From assembly GCF_947493565.1 (NCBI RefSeq), contig NZ_CANLRG010000001.1:186001-250000 (forward strand): a DNA stretch of 64,000 nucleotides. Reading direction: 5' to 3'. Within the stretch, counting starts at the first letter, position 1, and each line of letters begins with the position of its first letter. The position numbers and the translations under genes are program-made. Below are positions 55,874 through 64,000 of this stretch, in pieces. This DNA comes from an uncultured Lutibacter sp. Its GTDB lineage: Bacteria > Bacteroidota > Bacteroidia > Flavobacteriales > Flavobacteriaceae. The notes beneath the pieces are model-generated. The model saw nothing but the letters and a program-made list of their open reading frames with translations, was not told where the DNA came from and ran no database searches.

Positions 55874-57082
55874 ATGAAAGAAAACGAGGTATTGGTAAAA
55901 GTAGAACACCTGTCTAAAAAGTTTTGTAAAGACCTTAAAACCAGCTTATGGTATGGGGTAAAAGACTTGTATAGCAATGTGTTGGGCAATACGCAGCCTC
56001 GAAACCTGCGTCCTAAAGAGTTTTGGGCGGTAAAAGATATTAATTTTGAGCTGCGCCGAGGTGAGTGTTTAGGACTGATAGGGCACAATGGCGCTGGAAA
56101 AAGTACCTTATTAAAAATATTAAACGGACTCATTAACCCCGATGAAGGTAAAGTAACTATCAAAGGGCGTGTAGGGGCTTTAATAGAGCTAGGTGCTGGT
56201 TTTAACCCTATACTGTCTGGGAGAGAAAATATTTACAACAATGGTGCTATTTTAGGTTTTACCCGTAAAGAAATTGATACCAAAGTAGAAGCTATTATAG
56301 ACTTTGCCGAAATACGCGAGTTTATTGATATGCCGGTACAAAATTACAGCAGCGGTATGAAAGTGCGCTTGGGCTTTGCCGTTGCCGCACAACTAGAACC
56401 TGATGTATTGTTAATTGATGAAGTATTGGCTGTGGGAGATTTAGGGTTTGTACTTAAATGCTATAAAACTATTGATAAAATATTGCCCCGTACTGCTATT
56501 ATTTTTGTAAGCCACAGTATGCCTATGGTATCACGTATTTGTAATCAAATAATATTATTAGATAATGGCACAACTAAATTTCAAGATAAAGATGTAAGTA
56601 AAGCTATAGATTTATACTATACGCGTTTTGTTCAAAATGAAAGTAATCTTTTATTTACAGATGAAACTTTAGAATTAAATGAGGTAAAATTATTAGACTG
56701 TAATAAAAATAGTGATAACCTTTATCAATTAAATTGGTTAGATGATTTAAAAATATATTTTAGATTTAAATTAAAAAAGTCAATTAAAAATATTCCAATT
56801 TTTGCTATTGTAATTTTAGATAAAGAACAAAGACCTGCGGCTTATTTAGATTTAAACAATGACTTTTCTAATTTAGAAATTAAAAATAACTTTATTGAAT
56901 TTGTAGTAAAACACAATAAAGTTCAATTTTCAAAAGGGGTATATTCTGTTGATATAGTTGTAAAAAGGGAAAAAACCAAGAATGTATATTTGAGACAAAA
57001 TAATATTCTATCATTTCAAATAAAACATGATTTAGATATTTTCCCTCCGTTTTTATTAACTTCTGATTTTCAAAAAGTTTAA
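55874..57082 (+). CDS. ABC polysaccharide exporter ATPase (Wzt-like)
   Basis: 402 residues from the ATG at 55874 (MKENEVLVKVEHLSKKF). The frame extends upstream only through repeat sequence, so I exclude that part. Walker A GHNGAGKST, signature YSSGMKVRLGFA, Walker B LLIDEVLAVGD and the H-loop SHS. The roughly 150-residue C-terminal extension (after LDNGTTKFQDKDVSKA) matches the Wzt class, in which it is a beta-sandwich that recognises the non-reducing end of the glycan. This suggests the chain carries a terminal cap that the exporter reads. Starting near 56570 the sequence becomes more AT-rich. Confidence 0.93.
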   Translation: MKENEVLVKVEHLSKKFCKDLKTSLWYGVKDLYSNVLGNTQPRNLRPKEFWAVKDINFELRRGECLGLIGHNGAGKSTLLKILNGLINPDEGKVTIKGRVGALIELGAGFNPILSGRENIYNNGAILGFTRKEIDTKVEAIIDFAEIREFIDMPVQNYSSGMKVRLGFAVAAQLEPDVLLIDEVLAVGDLGFVLKCYKTIDKILPRTAIIFVSHSMPMVSRICNQIILLDNGTTKFQDKDVSKAIDLYYTRFVQNESNLLFTDETLELNEVKLLDCNKNSDNLYQLNWLDDLKIYFRFKLKKSIKNIPIFAIVILDKEQRPAAYLDLNNDFSNLEIKNNFIEFVVKHNKVQFSKGVYSVDIVVKREKTKNVYLRQNNILSFQIKHDLDIFPPFLLTSDFQKV

Positions 57083-57089
57083 TCCAAAC

Positions 57090-57926
57090 ATGTATAATTA
57101 TTTTAAATTTATGCTCAAAAAATCAAAAAAATTCATAAAAAAGATTTTTTTTAAGGATGTTATTGTTGCACAACAAAACACTAATGATAAAATGTTTCCT
57201 GTTGATTTAATTCCGATAACTGATACCAGAGATGAAGATGTTTTTGTAGTTGGTTTTCCAAAATCTGGCAATACTTTAATGCAACACATAATAACGCACT
57301 TAGTTTATGGCATAAATAAAGAAGGTAGTAGAAGTATGGTTAATTTTATTGTTCCAGATATATATACAAATACACATTATTTTAGATTTAATGATGTTTG
57401 TTTCTTTAAATCTCATAACTTACCTGAAAAACGTTATAAAAAAGTTATTTATATTATGAGAGACGGCAGGGAAGCTTTATTATCTTATTATCATATGATG
57501 AAAAATATGGGAAAAGAAGTTTCTTTGGAAGACTTGTATATGGGTAAAGTAGATATTTTTGGGGGCACTTGGCAAAAACATATTTTAAGTTGGGAAAAAA
57601 ATCCATTTAATGCTGATATTTTATGGATTAAGTTTGAAGATTTGAAAAACAATAAATTAAAAGAATTAAAACGCATTTGTAATTTTTTAAATATTACTAG
57701 AACAGATATTGAATTGAATGAAGTAGTAAAATTAACATCAATAGGACATATGAAAGAATTGGAAAAAAGGGAGGACTGGACAAGTATGAAAAAGGGAAAA
57801 TTCTTAGATGGTATGAATTTTATAAGAAAAGGCAATTTAGATACTTTCAAAAAAGAAGTTCCAGATGATTTAATAAATATATTTGAAATTTCAAATTCTA
57901 TAAGTTTAAAAAAATATTATAAATAA
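57090..57926 (+). CDS. PAPS-dependent sulfotransferase 1
   Basis: 278 residues. The 5'-phosphosulfate loop is FPKSGNT (residues 56-62), after a beta strand VFVVG. The 3'-phosphate motif is MRDGREALLSYY (about 123-134), and GTW followed by HILSWEK supports the Sulfotransfer_1 fold. The N-terminal 20 residues are Lys-rich with no signal or membrane helix, so the enzyme is cytoplasmic. It would transfer sulfate from PAPS to a sugar hydroxyl of the repeat unit before export. Followed after 10 bases by a second, dissimilar sulfotransferase. Confidence 0.85.
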   Translation: MYNYFKFMLKKSKKFIKKIFFKDVIVAQQNTNDKMFPVDLIPITDTRDEDVFVVGFPKSGNTLMQHIITHLVYGINKEGSRSMVNFIVPDIYTNTHYFRFNDVCFFKSHNLPEKRYKKVIYIMRDGREALLSYYHMMKNMGKEVSLEDLYMGKVDIFGGTWQKHILSWEKNPFNADILWIKFEDLKNNKLKELKRICNFLNITRTDIELNEVVKLTSIGHMKELEKREDWTSMKKGKFLDGMNFIRKGNLDTFKKEVPDDLINIFEISNSISLKKYYK

Positions 57927-57936
57927 GATAAAATTA

Positions 57937-58785
57937 ATGACTTACTTTTATTTCGGAATTCATAAAGCGGCATCAACTTGGTTAATTCAAATTTTGTATG
58001 ATTTATCTGATTTACTGAATATAAATCATAAACATTATCATAGTGCAAAAATGTTTAATCACAATATTGAAAATGAAATTGCAATAAATAATTTAGATTT
58101 CTTTTCTTATACAAATGCTGAATATAATTCTGTTAAAAAATTGAATAGGTCATTTAAGGGGTTTCACGTTATTCGTGACCCTAGAGATATTGTTGTTTCA
58201 TCTTATTTTTCGCATCTAAAAACACATTCTGATTATATGTGGCCAGAATTAAATGAATACAGGGCTGAGCTAAAATCATTAAATTTTGAGGAGGGAATAC
58301 AAGCAACTATGAGACATTTAGATGATATGATGATTGACGGCGAGCCTGTTAAGATTTTTGATAGTCTTAATAATTGGAATTATGATAATGAAAATATATT
58401 TGAAACTCGTTTTGAGGACCTAACGAAAAATCCATACATTTTTTTACCTAAAATATTTATTTTTTTAGGATTATTAGATAAAAGAAGTACTTTACCACAT
58501 ACTTTAACTAAAAAAGAGATTTTAAATGAGTTAATTTTCAATATTAATAGTAATAAAAAAAGAGATTTAAATTTTGGGTTATTAATGAGTTTAATTTATA
58601 AGCACGATTTTTACTTTAAAACAAAAGGAAGGTTTAAAGGCGAATTAAATGAAAATAGTCACTATAGAAAAGGAGAAGTTGGAGATTGGCAAAATTATTT
58701 TACAAAAAAGAATATAAATTATTTTAAAGATAATTACGGAGAATTATTAATTAAACTAGGTTATGAAAATAATAACAATTGGTAA
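57937..58785 (+). CDS. PAPS-dependent sulfotransferase 2
   Basis: 282 residues. The PAPS-binding loop is HKAASTW (9-14 region), and the 3'-phosphate motif is VIRDPRDIVVSSYFSH (about 78-93). The C-terminus has FKGELNENSHYRKGEVGDWQNYF, matching the common RKGxxGDWKxxF element of the fold that contacts the 3'-phosphate. Sequence differs strongly from the neighbouring sulfotransferase, so two hydroxyl positions or two sugars are likely sulfated. Cytoplasmic; AT-rich gene. Confidence 0.87.
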   Translation: MTYFYFGIHKAASTWLIQILYDLSDLLNINHKHYHSAKMFNHNIENEIAINNLDFFSYTNAEYNSVKKLNRSFKGFHVIRDPRDIVVSSYFSHLKTHSDYMWPELNEYRAELKSLNFEEGIQATMRHLDDMMIDGEPVKIFDSLNNWNYDNENIFETRFEDLTKNPYIFLPKIFIFLGLLDKRSTLPHTLTKKEILNELIFNINSNKKRDLNFGLLMSLIYKHDFYFKTKGRFKGELNENSHYRKGEVGDWQNYFTKKNINYFKDNYGELLIKLGYENNNNW

Positions 58786-58814
58786 TTTAATTTTGAAAAA
58801 TTAATTTAAATTAA

Positions 58815-59708
58815 ATGAAAATATTAATAATTGGTTCAAAAGGTTTTATTGGCAGTCATTGTGTAGATTATTTTAAATCTAAAAATAATGATGTTTGGCA
58901 AGCAGATATCAACAAATCAAATGACAAAAATTATTACCAAATTACCTCTCATAATTCTGATTTTTCTATAATATTTAAAGAAAATAAATTTGATTATTGC
59001 ATCAACGCTTCAGGTTCAGCCAACGTTGGCTTTTCATTTAAAAACCCATCAAAAGATTTTGAGCTTAATGTAGTAAATGTTCAAAAAATATTAGTTGCAA
59101 TTCGCGATTTTAATAATAGTTGTAAATTTATAAATTTTTCAAGTGCTGCAGTTTACGGTAATCCTCAGGTTTTACCCATTACAGAGGATAGCCCTTGTAA
59201 ACCTTTTTCACCTTATGGATTTCACAAATTACAAAGCGAATTATTACTAAAAGAATATTATAAGTTTTTTGGATTGAATACTTGCAGTTTGCGTGTTTTT
59301 TCAGCTTATGGTCCTAGATTAAAAAAACAACTGTTTTGGGATTTATATGAAAAATCAAAAAAAAATAATAATGTTTACCTCTACGGCACTGGAAATGAGA
59401 CAAGAGATTTTATTTATATTGATGATTTATTACAAATAATTGATTTAGTAATCCAGCACGCAAAGTTTCAAGGTTCAACTTATAATGTAGCTAATAATAT
59501 TGAAATTACAATTTCAAATGCGGCACAAATTTTTATAAATGAATTTTATCCCAGTAAAAAATTACTATTTAATGGAGAAACTAAATTGGGAGACCCAAAT
59601 AATTGGTTAGCGGATATATCAAAATTGAAAGCGATTGGATATAAGCAAAATATTAGTATTGAACAAGGATTAAAGAAATATGTAGCATGGTTAAGAGAAA
59701 ACGAATAG
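58815..59708 (+). CDS. NAD-dependent sugar epimerase/dehydratase (SDR)
   Basis: 297 residues. The Rossmann loop is GSKGFIGSH (7-15) and the catalytic Tyr134-x3-Lys138 is in SPYGFHKLQSE, with Ser upstream in NFSSAAVYG and the DFIYIDDLL strand. It modifies a nucleotide sugar (epimerase, dehydratase or reductase); the exact reaction is not evident. It overlaps the following glycosyltransferase by 22 bases. AT-rich. Confidence 0.88.
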   Translation: MKILIIGSKGFIGSHCVDYFKSKNNDVWQADINKSNDKNYYQITSHNSDFSIIFKENKFDYCINASGSANVGFSFKNPSKDFELNVVNVQKILVAIRDFNNSCKFINFSSAAVYGNPQVLPITEDSPCKPFSPYGFHKLQSELLLKEYYKFFGLNTCSLRVFSAYGPRLKKQLFWDLYEKSKKNNNVYLYGTGNETRDFIYIDDLLQIIDLVIQHAKFQGSTYNVANNIEITISNAAQIFINEFYPSKKLLFNGETKLGDPNNWLADISKLKAIGYKQNISIEQGLKKYVAWLRENE

Positions 59709-60838
59709 GCTTAATTTTTTCATATAATGAGAATTGGATTGGCGGCACATATTATTTTTTAAACCTAATTCATGCATTAAACTTATTACAAGATAAAAAT
59801 AAACCAATAGTTAGTATTATTACAAACGATATTAGAGATTATAACTATTTAAAAAATGAAACAAATTATAAATATTTGCATTGTTATAATACTTATAAAC
59901 GTATTTCTCTTTTTAAAAGAATAGTAAATAAAGTACTAAAAAGTATAGGATATCCTTCTTTTTTTGAGACAAATAGTGAATTAAAAAAGTTGGATATGGT
60001 TTATAAGTACTACGCTGAAGAGTTTTTTATAGATTTTGAGAATTGTGTTTATTGGATTCCAGACTTTCAGGAAAAATATTTACCTCAATACTTTAAAAAG
60101 GAAGAAATTGATTCTCGTCAAAAATATTATGAATCAATTGCATCAAATAAAAAGTTTGTTTGCTTTAGCAGTAAAACATCTTTAAATCACTTTGAACTTT
60201 TATTCCCTAATTCAAATATTAAGAAATATGTAATTCAATTTGCGGTTACTCATCCAAATTATAAAAAATTAAATGATAAAAAAGTACTCAAAAAATACGA
60301 GATAAATGGTGATTTTTATTTTTCACCTAATCAGTTCTGGGAACATAAAAATCATATAGTAGTTTTAAAAGCAATTAAAATTTTAAAAAATAAAGGAATT
60401 AATATTCTAGTGGTATTTTCTGGGAAAGAAAATGATTATAGAAATAAAGACTATGTAATTAATTTGAAAAAATATATTCAAGAAAATCAATTAGAAAATT
60501 ATGTCAAATTCTTAGGATTTATACCTCGAGAAGATCAGTTACTAATTATGAAAAATGCTAAGGCTGTTATACAGCCTTCATATTTTGAAGGATGGAGTAC
60601 AGTTGTTGAAGATGTTAAAGCAGTTAATAATTTTATTTTATTGTCTAATATAGAGGTTCATCGAGAGCAGATGAATTCTAACTGTGATTTTTTTGAACCA
60701 AATAATGAAAATCAATTAGCTTTATTAATGGAAAAGTATATTATTTCAAGTCCAGAAATAAAAAAGATTGACTACAATATCAATAGGAAAAAGTTTTCTC
60801 AGGATTTTGTTGAACTAATAAATGAAGTCACAAGTTAA
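59687..60838 (+). CDS. Glycosyltransferase, GT-B fold (GT1/GT4-like)
   Basis: 383 residues. N-terminal Rossmann-like domain (RIGLIFSYNENWIGGTYYFLNLI). The C-terminal nucleotide-sugar domain contains NQFWEHKNHIVVLKAI, VKFLGFIPREDQLLIMKNAKAVIQPSYFEGWSTVVEDVKA, where the E-x7-E-type motif is partly replaced by FEGWSTVVED. Retaining transferase adding a sugar to the repeat unit at the inner membrane. The start at 59687 overlaps the epimerase stop; the stop overlaps the next frame. Confidence 0.87.
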   Translation: MVKRKRIGLIFSYNENWIGGTYYFLNLIHALNLLQDKNKPIVSIITNDIRDYNYLKNETNYKYLHCYNTYKRISLFKRIVNKVLKSIGYPSFFETNSELKKLDMVYKYYAEEFFIDFENCVYWIPDFQEKYLPQYFKKEEIDSRQKYYESIASNKKFVCFSSKTSLNHFELLFPNSNIKKYVIQFAVTHPNYKKLNDKKVLKKYEINGDFYFSPNQFWEHKNHIVVLKAIKILKNKGINILVVFSGKENDYRNKDYVINLKKYIQENQLENYVKFLGFIPREDQLLIMKNAKAVIQPSYFEGWSTVVEDVKAVNNFILLSNIEVHREQMNSNCDFFEPNNENQLALLMEKYIISSPEIKKIDYNINRKKFSQDFVELINEVTS

Positions 60839-60851
60839 TATTTTGTTCATT

Positions 60852-61664
60852 ATGAATCATAATCCTTTAATATCCATAGTCATACCGACCTACAATTCCG
60901 CCAAAACCATAACTCAAACATTAGAAAGTATATTATTTCAAACATATGTAAATATTGAAGTTATAGTTGTTGATAGTTTGTCTAGTGATGCCACTTGTGA
61001 ACTAGTTAACGAGTTTAAATTAACACATTCAAATATTATTTTAATTTCAGAAAAAGATAAGGGAGTATATGATGCTATGAATAAGGGAATTAAATTGGCA
61101 AAAGGTGATTTTTTATATTTTATGGGTAGTGATGATGTATTTTATAATAAAAATACTTTAGCTAATATTTTTGTTGTAGATAATATAAAATATGACGTAA
61201 TCTACGGAAATGTAGAATTTAAATTCAGTAAGAAAATTTATTCTGGTGAGTCAAGTTTAGTAAAACTTATTAATCAACAGATAAGTATTTGTCATCAAGC
61301 AATATTTTATAGTAAAAAAACCTTTAAACTTGTTGGAAATTACAATCTAAAATATTTTATACATGCTGATTATGATTTTAATATTAGGTGTTTCCAAAAT
61401 AGAGAATTAAAAATTAAATATATTGAAATAATTGTAGCAATTTTTAATGAAACTGGTTTAAGCGGGACAAAATCTAATGCTGACGGTTTTCATACAGAAT
61501 TAACAATATTTAATGAAGCACATAAATATAATATAATAGAGTTATATGCTGAAAATCAAAAGTTAAAAAAGACCTTAAAAAGAGTTACAAGTTCTAAACC
61601 ATATAGACTTGGCACTTTTATTTTAAAGCCACTAAAAAAAATAAAAAAAATACTATTTAAATAA
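60852..61664 (+). CDS. Family 2 glycosyltransferase (GT-A)
   Basis: 270 residues from the ATG at 60852 (MNHNPLISIVIPTYNSAKT). An upstream ATG at 60822 overlaps the previous gene and adds 10 residues. GT2 motifs: IPTYNSAKTI, VVDSLSSDAT, EKDKGVYDAMNKGI and the acceptor-side DDVFYN, with HADYDFNIRCF further on. Inverting transferase, cytoplasmic face. The C-terminal segment is basic (LKPLKKIKKILFK) and could touch the membrane. Ends the most AT-rich part of the locus. Confidence 0.88.
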   Translation: MNHNPLISIVIPTYNSAKTITQTLESILFQTYVNIEVIVVDSLSSDATCELVNEFKLTHSNIILISEKDKGVYDAMNKGIKLAKGDFLYFMGSDDVFYNKNTLANIFVVDNIKYDVIYGNVEFKFSKKIYSGESSLVKLINQQISICHQAIFYSKKTFKLVGNYNLKYFIHADYDFNIRCFQNRELKIKYIEIIVAIFNETGLSGTKSNADGFHTELTIFNEAHKYNIIELYAENQKLKKTLKRVTSSKPYRLGTFILKPLKKIKKILFK

Positions 61665-61687
61665 TAATTTAATAGTTTTATAAAATT

Positions 61688-62800
61688 ATGAAAACAGCAC
61701 TAATAACAGGTATTACCGGACAAGATGGGGCGTATTTAGCCGAATTTTTACTGCAAAAGGGCTATACCGTGCATGGTATTAAACGCAGAAGCTCTTTGTT
61801 TAATACAGAGCGTATAGACCATTTATACAAAGACCCACACGAGAAAGACGTTAAATTTAAACTGCATTTTGGCGATTTAACCGATGCCTTAAATTTAACA
61901 CGTATCATACAAGAAGTACAACCCAATGAAATTTACAATTTAGGCGCAATGTCGCACGTAAAAGTAAGTTTTGATACCCCAGAATATACTGCCAATGTAG
62001 ATGGGTTAGGAACCTTACGTATTTTAGAAGCCGTGCGCTTATTGGGTTTAACACATAAAACCAAAATATACCAGGCATCAACTTCAGAATTGTACGGTTT
62101 AATACAAGAAATGCCGCAAACAGAAAAAACACCATTTTATCCACGTTCACCTTACGCAGTAGCTAAAATGTATGCGTATTGGATTACGGTAAATTATAGA
62201 GAAGCCTATAATATGTATGCATGCAATGGTATTTTGTTCAATCATGAATCTCCTTTAAGAGGAGAAACTTTTGTAACTCGAAAAATTACGAGAGCTGCAA
62301 GCAGAATTGCTCTAGGTTTACAAGACACCGTATATTTAGGAAATTTAAATGCTAAAAGAGATTGGGGGCATGCCAAAGATTATGTTGAAGCCATGTGGTT
62401 AATGTTACAGCAAGATAAACCTGAAGATTATGTAATAGCAACGGGAGTTACAACTTCGGTTCGAGATTTTGTAAAACTAGCGTTTGCTGAAGTAGGAATT
62501 GAACTTGTTTTTGAAGGAAAAAATGAACAAGAAATTGGTAAAGTAGCTCAATGTACACATCCCAATTTTCAATTGCCAAAAGGAAAAGAAGTGGTAAAAA
62601 TTGATCCACGTTATTTTAGGCCAACAGAAGTTGATTTGTTAATTGGAGATGCTACCAAATGCAAGCAACAATTAAACTGGCAACCAAAATACAATTTACA
62701 AGGTTTGGTAAAAGAAATGATGGAATACGATGTAAAGCTATTTAAAAAAGATAAGTTTTTACAAAAAGGAGGATTTGATACGTTAAACACGTTTGAGTAG
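61688..62800 (+). CDS. gmd: GDP-mannose 4,6-dehydratase
   Basis: 370 residues, the normal length. NADP loop [33 protein letters not shown], catalytic STSELYG and YAVAK (Tyr/Lys), [19 protein letters not shown] and [15 protein letters not shown]. It converts GDP-D-mannose to GDP-4-keto-6-deoxymannose, the first step to GDP-L-fucose; the next enzyme, fcl, begins at 63569. Its base composition is less AT-rich than the preceding five genes. Confidence 0.97.
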   Translation: MKTALITGITGQDGAYLAEFLLQKGYTVHGIKRRSSLFNTERIDHLYKDPHEKDVKFKLHFGDLTDALNLTRIIQEVQPNEIYNLGAMSHVKVSFDTPEYTANVDGLGTLRILEAVRLLGLTHKTKIYQASTSELYGLIQEMPQTEKTPFYPRSPYAVAKMYAYWITVNYREAYNMYACNGILFNHESPLRGETFVTRKITRAASRIALGLQDTVYLGNLNAKRDWGHAKDYVEAMWLMLQQDKPEDYVIATGVTTSVRDFVKLAFAEVGIELVFEGKNEQEIGKVAQCTHPNFQLPKGKEVVKIDPRYFRPTEVDLLIGDATKCKQQLNWQPKYNLQGLVKEMMEYDVKLFKKDKFLQKGGFDTLNTFE

Positions 62801-62834
62801 TTTATATTAAACCTGAATACAGTTTCTTCAAATC

Positions 62835-62933
62835 GTCACTTCGAGTGATTTTCGAAGAAAATTGTATCGAGAAGAAATGAGAGTACAACCAGTTCTCGAT
62901 ACACCTTCGCTTTGCTTCGGCACTCGAACTGAC
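62835..62933. repeat. Second repeat family, head-to-head pair R6
   Basis: Outer arms GTCACTTCGAGTG (62835-62847) and CACTCGAACTGAC (62921-62933) pair with one mismatch. Inner arms TGTATCGAGAA (62863-62873) and TTCTCGATACA (62893-62903) pair perfectly. The two halves are inverted copies of one about 42-bp unit. Confidence 0.9.
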
Positions 62934-63029
62934 GCGTAATAGTAATTCAAAATCAAAGAGTTATCGAAATTTTAGGTGTGCTTCCGTAGTTAAATTGAAA
63001 ACAAAAATTGAAATGCAAAAATAATAGCT

Positions 63030-63317
63030 ATGAAAAAAAGTTACCTATACATTTTAAAATGTAAAGACAACACCTTTTATACCGGCGTTACTTCAAGTTT
63101 GGAAAAGCGAATGTTTGAGCATAATTCCGGTCTTCATACAAACAGTTATACATATAAACGAAGACCATTAGAATTGGTTTTTTATGCTGAATTTACAGAT
63201 ATCAGTATTGCTATAAATAAGGAAAAGCAAATTAAGAAGTGGTCAAAATCAAAAAAAGAAGCTTTAATTAATGGTGAATATGACAGTTTAATTAATTTAG
63301 CGAAGAAAAAGTTCTGA
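63030..63317 (+). CDS. Single-domain GIY-YIG nuclease (repeat-flanked copy 2)
   Basis: 95 residues, one GIY-YIG domain: YLYILKCK, TFYTGVTSSLEKRMFEHN (YIG with catalytic Arg) and INKEKQIKKWSKSKKEAL with the catalytic Glu. It is clearly homologous to, but well diverged from, the copy at 54152. It is enclosed by R6 on the left and R7/R8 on the right, a repeat family different from that around copy 1, and it separates gmd from fcl, which are normally adjacent. The role is unknown. Confidence 0.9.
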   Translation: MKKSYLYILKCKDNTFYTGVTSSLEKRMFEHNSGLHTNSYTYKRRPLELVFYAEFTDISIAINKEKQIKKWSKSKKEALINGEYDSLINLAKKKF

Positions 63318-63339
63318 TTTAAAAATTTTTCGTTGCTGG

Positions 63340-63380
63340 TTCTCGATACACCTTCGCTTTGCTTCGGCACTCGAACTGAC
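63340..63380. repeat. Second repeat family, single half-unit R7
   Basis: TTCTCGATACACC...GGCACTCGAACTGAC, identical over most of its length to the right half of R6, and followed by the same CGCGTAATGGTAAT-type tail (R6: CGCGTAATAGTAAT). It starts 23 bases after the GIY-YIG stop. Confidence 0.9.
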
Positions 63381-63424
63381 GCGTAATGGTAATAAAAAAA
63401 GCCTGCCCCGAGTTACATCGAGGG

Positions 63425-63523
63425 GTCACTTCGAGTGATTTTTGAAAAAAATTGTATCGAGAAGAAATGAGCGTAAAATCAGTTCTCGATACACCTTCGC
63501 GTTGCTTCGGCACTCGAACTGAC
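63425..63523. repeat. Second repeat family, head-to-head pair R8
   Basis: Same plan and almost the same sequence as R6: outer arms GTCACTTCGAGTG (63425-63437) and CACTCGAACTGAC (63511-63523), with inner arms TGTATCGAGAA and TTCTCGATACA. It ends 45 bases before the fcl start. Confidence 0.9.
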
Positions 63524-63568
63524 GTTATAACTTAAAAAAAGAACAACACAACACAAAAAACAAAAAAT

Positions 63569-64000
63569 ATGAACAAAACCGACAAAATTTATATAGCAGG
63601 CCATAAGGGTATGGTAGGATCGGCTATTGTTAGAAAACTACAACAAGAAGGTTATACCAATTTAGTGTTGAGAACCTCTAAAGAACTCGATTTAACCAAT
63701 CAACAGGCAGTCATAGATTTTTTTAAAGCAGAAAAACCTGAATACGTATTTTTAGCTGCTGCCAAAGTAGGAGGAATAGAAGCTAATAATACCTATAGAG
63801 CGCAATTTTTATATGAAAATTTACAAATACAAAGCAATGTAATACATCAAAGTTATGTATATAAAGTTAAAAAATTATTATTTTTAGCCTCCTCATGTAT
63901 TTATCCGAAATTAGCCCCGCAACCTATAAAAGAAACGCATTTATTAACAGGGGAACTTGAACCTACAAATGAACCCTATGCCATTGCAAAAATAGCAGGG
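63569..64000 (+). CDS. fcl: GDP-L-fucose synthase, N-terminal part (runs off the window)
   Basis: 144 codons are visible from the ATG at 63569, with no stop before the window edge. NADP loop [45 protein letters not shown] and [14 protein letters not shown], which contains the catalytic Tyr-x3-Lys, identify the epimerase/reductase that makes GDP-L-fucose from the Gmd product. Separated from gmd by the repeat/GIY-YIG insertion. Confidence 0.95.
   Translation, partial: MNKTDKIYIAGHKGMVGSAIVRKLQQEGYTNLVLRTSKELDLTNQQAVIDFFKAEKPEYVFLAAAKVGGIEANNTYRAQFLYENLQIQSNVIHQSYVYKVKKLLFLASSCIYPKLAPQPIKETHLLTGELEPTNEPYAIAKIAG

Overview
The window is AT-rich, uses ATG starts with A-rich leaders rather than clear Shine-Dalgarno boxes, and shows TAnnTTTG-type -7 promoter boxes. 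Its proteins (a DnaX without the zinc module, a single-chain PurL of 1220 residues, many sulfatase lipoproteins) point to a marine member of the Bacteroidota, most likely family Flavobacteriaceae. No rRNA, tRNA or CRISPR array was seen.

Layout. (1) 1-3616: end of an integrated mobile element (two small HTH proteins, an unknown protein, a tyrosine integrase, a zinc-finger/HTH protein) abutting the 3' end of mnmE, a target also used by SGI1-type islands. (2) 3599-12144: housekeeping genes on the minus strand: mnmE, a DUF4268 gene, miaE, a shrunken Na+/H+ antiporter remnant, dnaX and two long-chain acyl-CoA ligases. (3) 12229-38615: a 26-kb catabolic locus with ten cysteine-type S1 sulfatases, three GH20 hexosaminidases, one GH123 N-acetylgalactosaminidase and one GH29 fucosidase. 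It is split into a long minus-strand operon (29000 to 12229, ending in a strong terminator) and a plus-strand arm (29246 to 38615) that diverge from a 245-bp regulatory gap. All products carry export signals. The enzyme set suggests a heavily sulfated, HexNAc- and fucose-containing glycan such as a mucin- or glycosaminoglycan-type animal glycan. No SusC/SusD pair, regulator or sulfatase maturase lies in the window. (4) 38715-46209: an M16 peptidase, then a fermentation module pflB-pflA plus an OFA-family MFS transporter. (5) 46282-49944: purL, minus strand. (6) 50247-64000: a surface-polysaccharide locus: cysQ, cysC, cysD and cysN (PAPS supply and PAP recycling), an ABC-type polysaccharide exporter, two PAPS-type sulfotransferases, a sugar epimerase, two glycosyltransferases, gmd and the start of fcl (GDP-L-fucose). 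Together they predict a sulfated, probably fucose-containing exopolysaccharide.

The polysaccharide locus is the only part of the window invaded by dispersed, hairpin-forming intergenic repeats. Two families are present, and each surrounds a small single-domain GIY-YIG nuclease gene (54152-54439 and 63030-63317). The stems of the first family show compensatory base changes. This pairing of nuclease and repeats, reminiscent of RAYT/REP systems, is the strongest candidate for an undescribed system here. A 54-bp tetranucleotide tract that runs into the start codon of a sulfatase gene (31481-31534) is the best candidate for phase variation.
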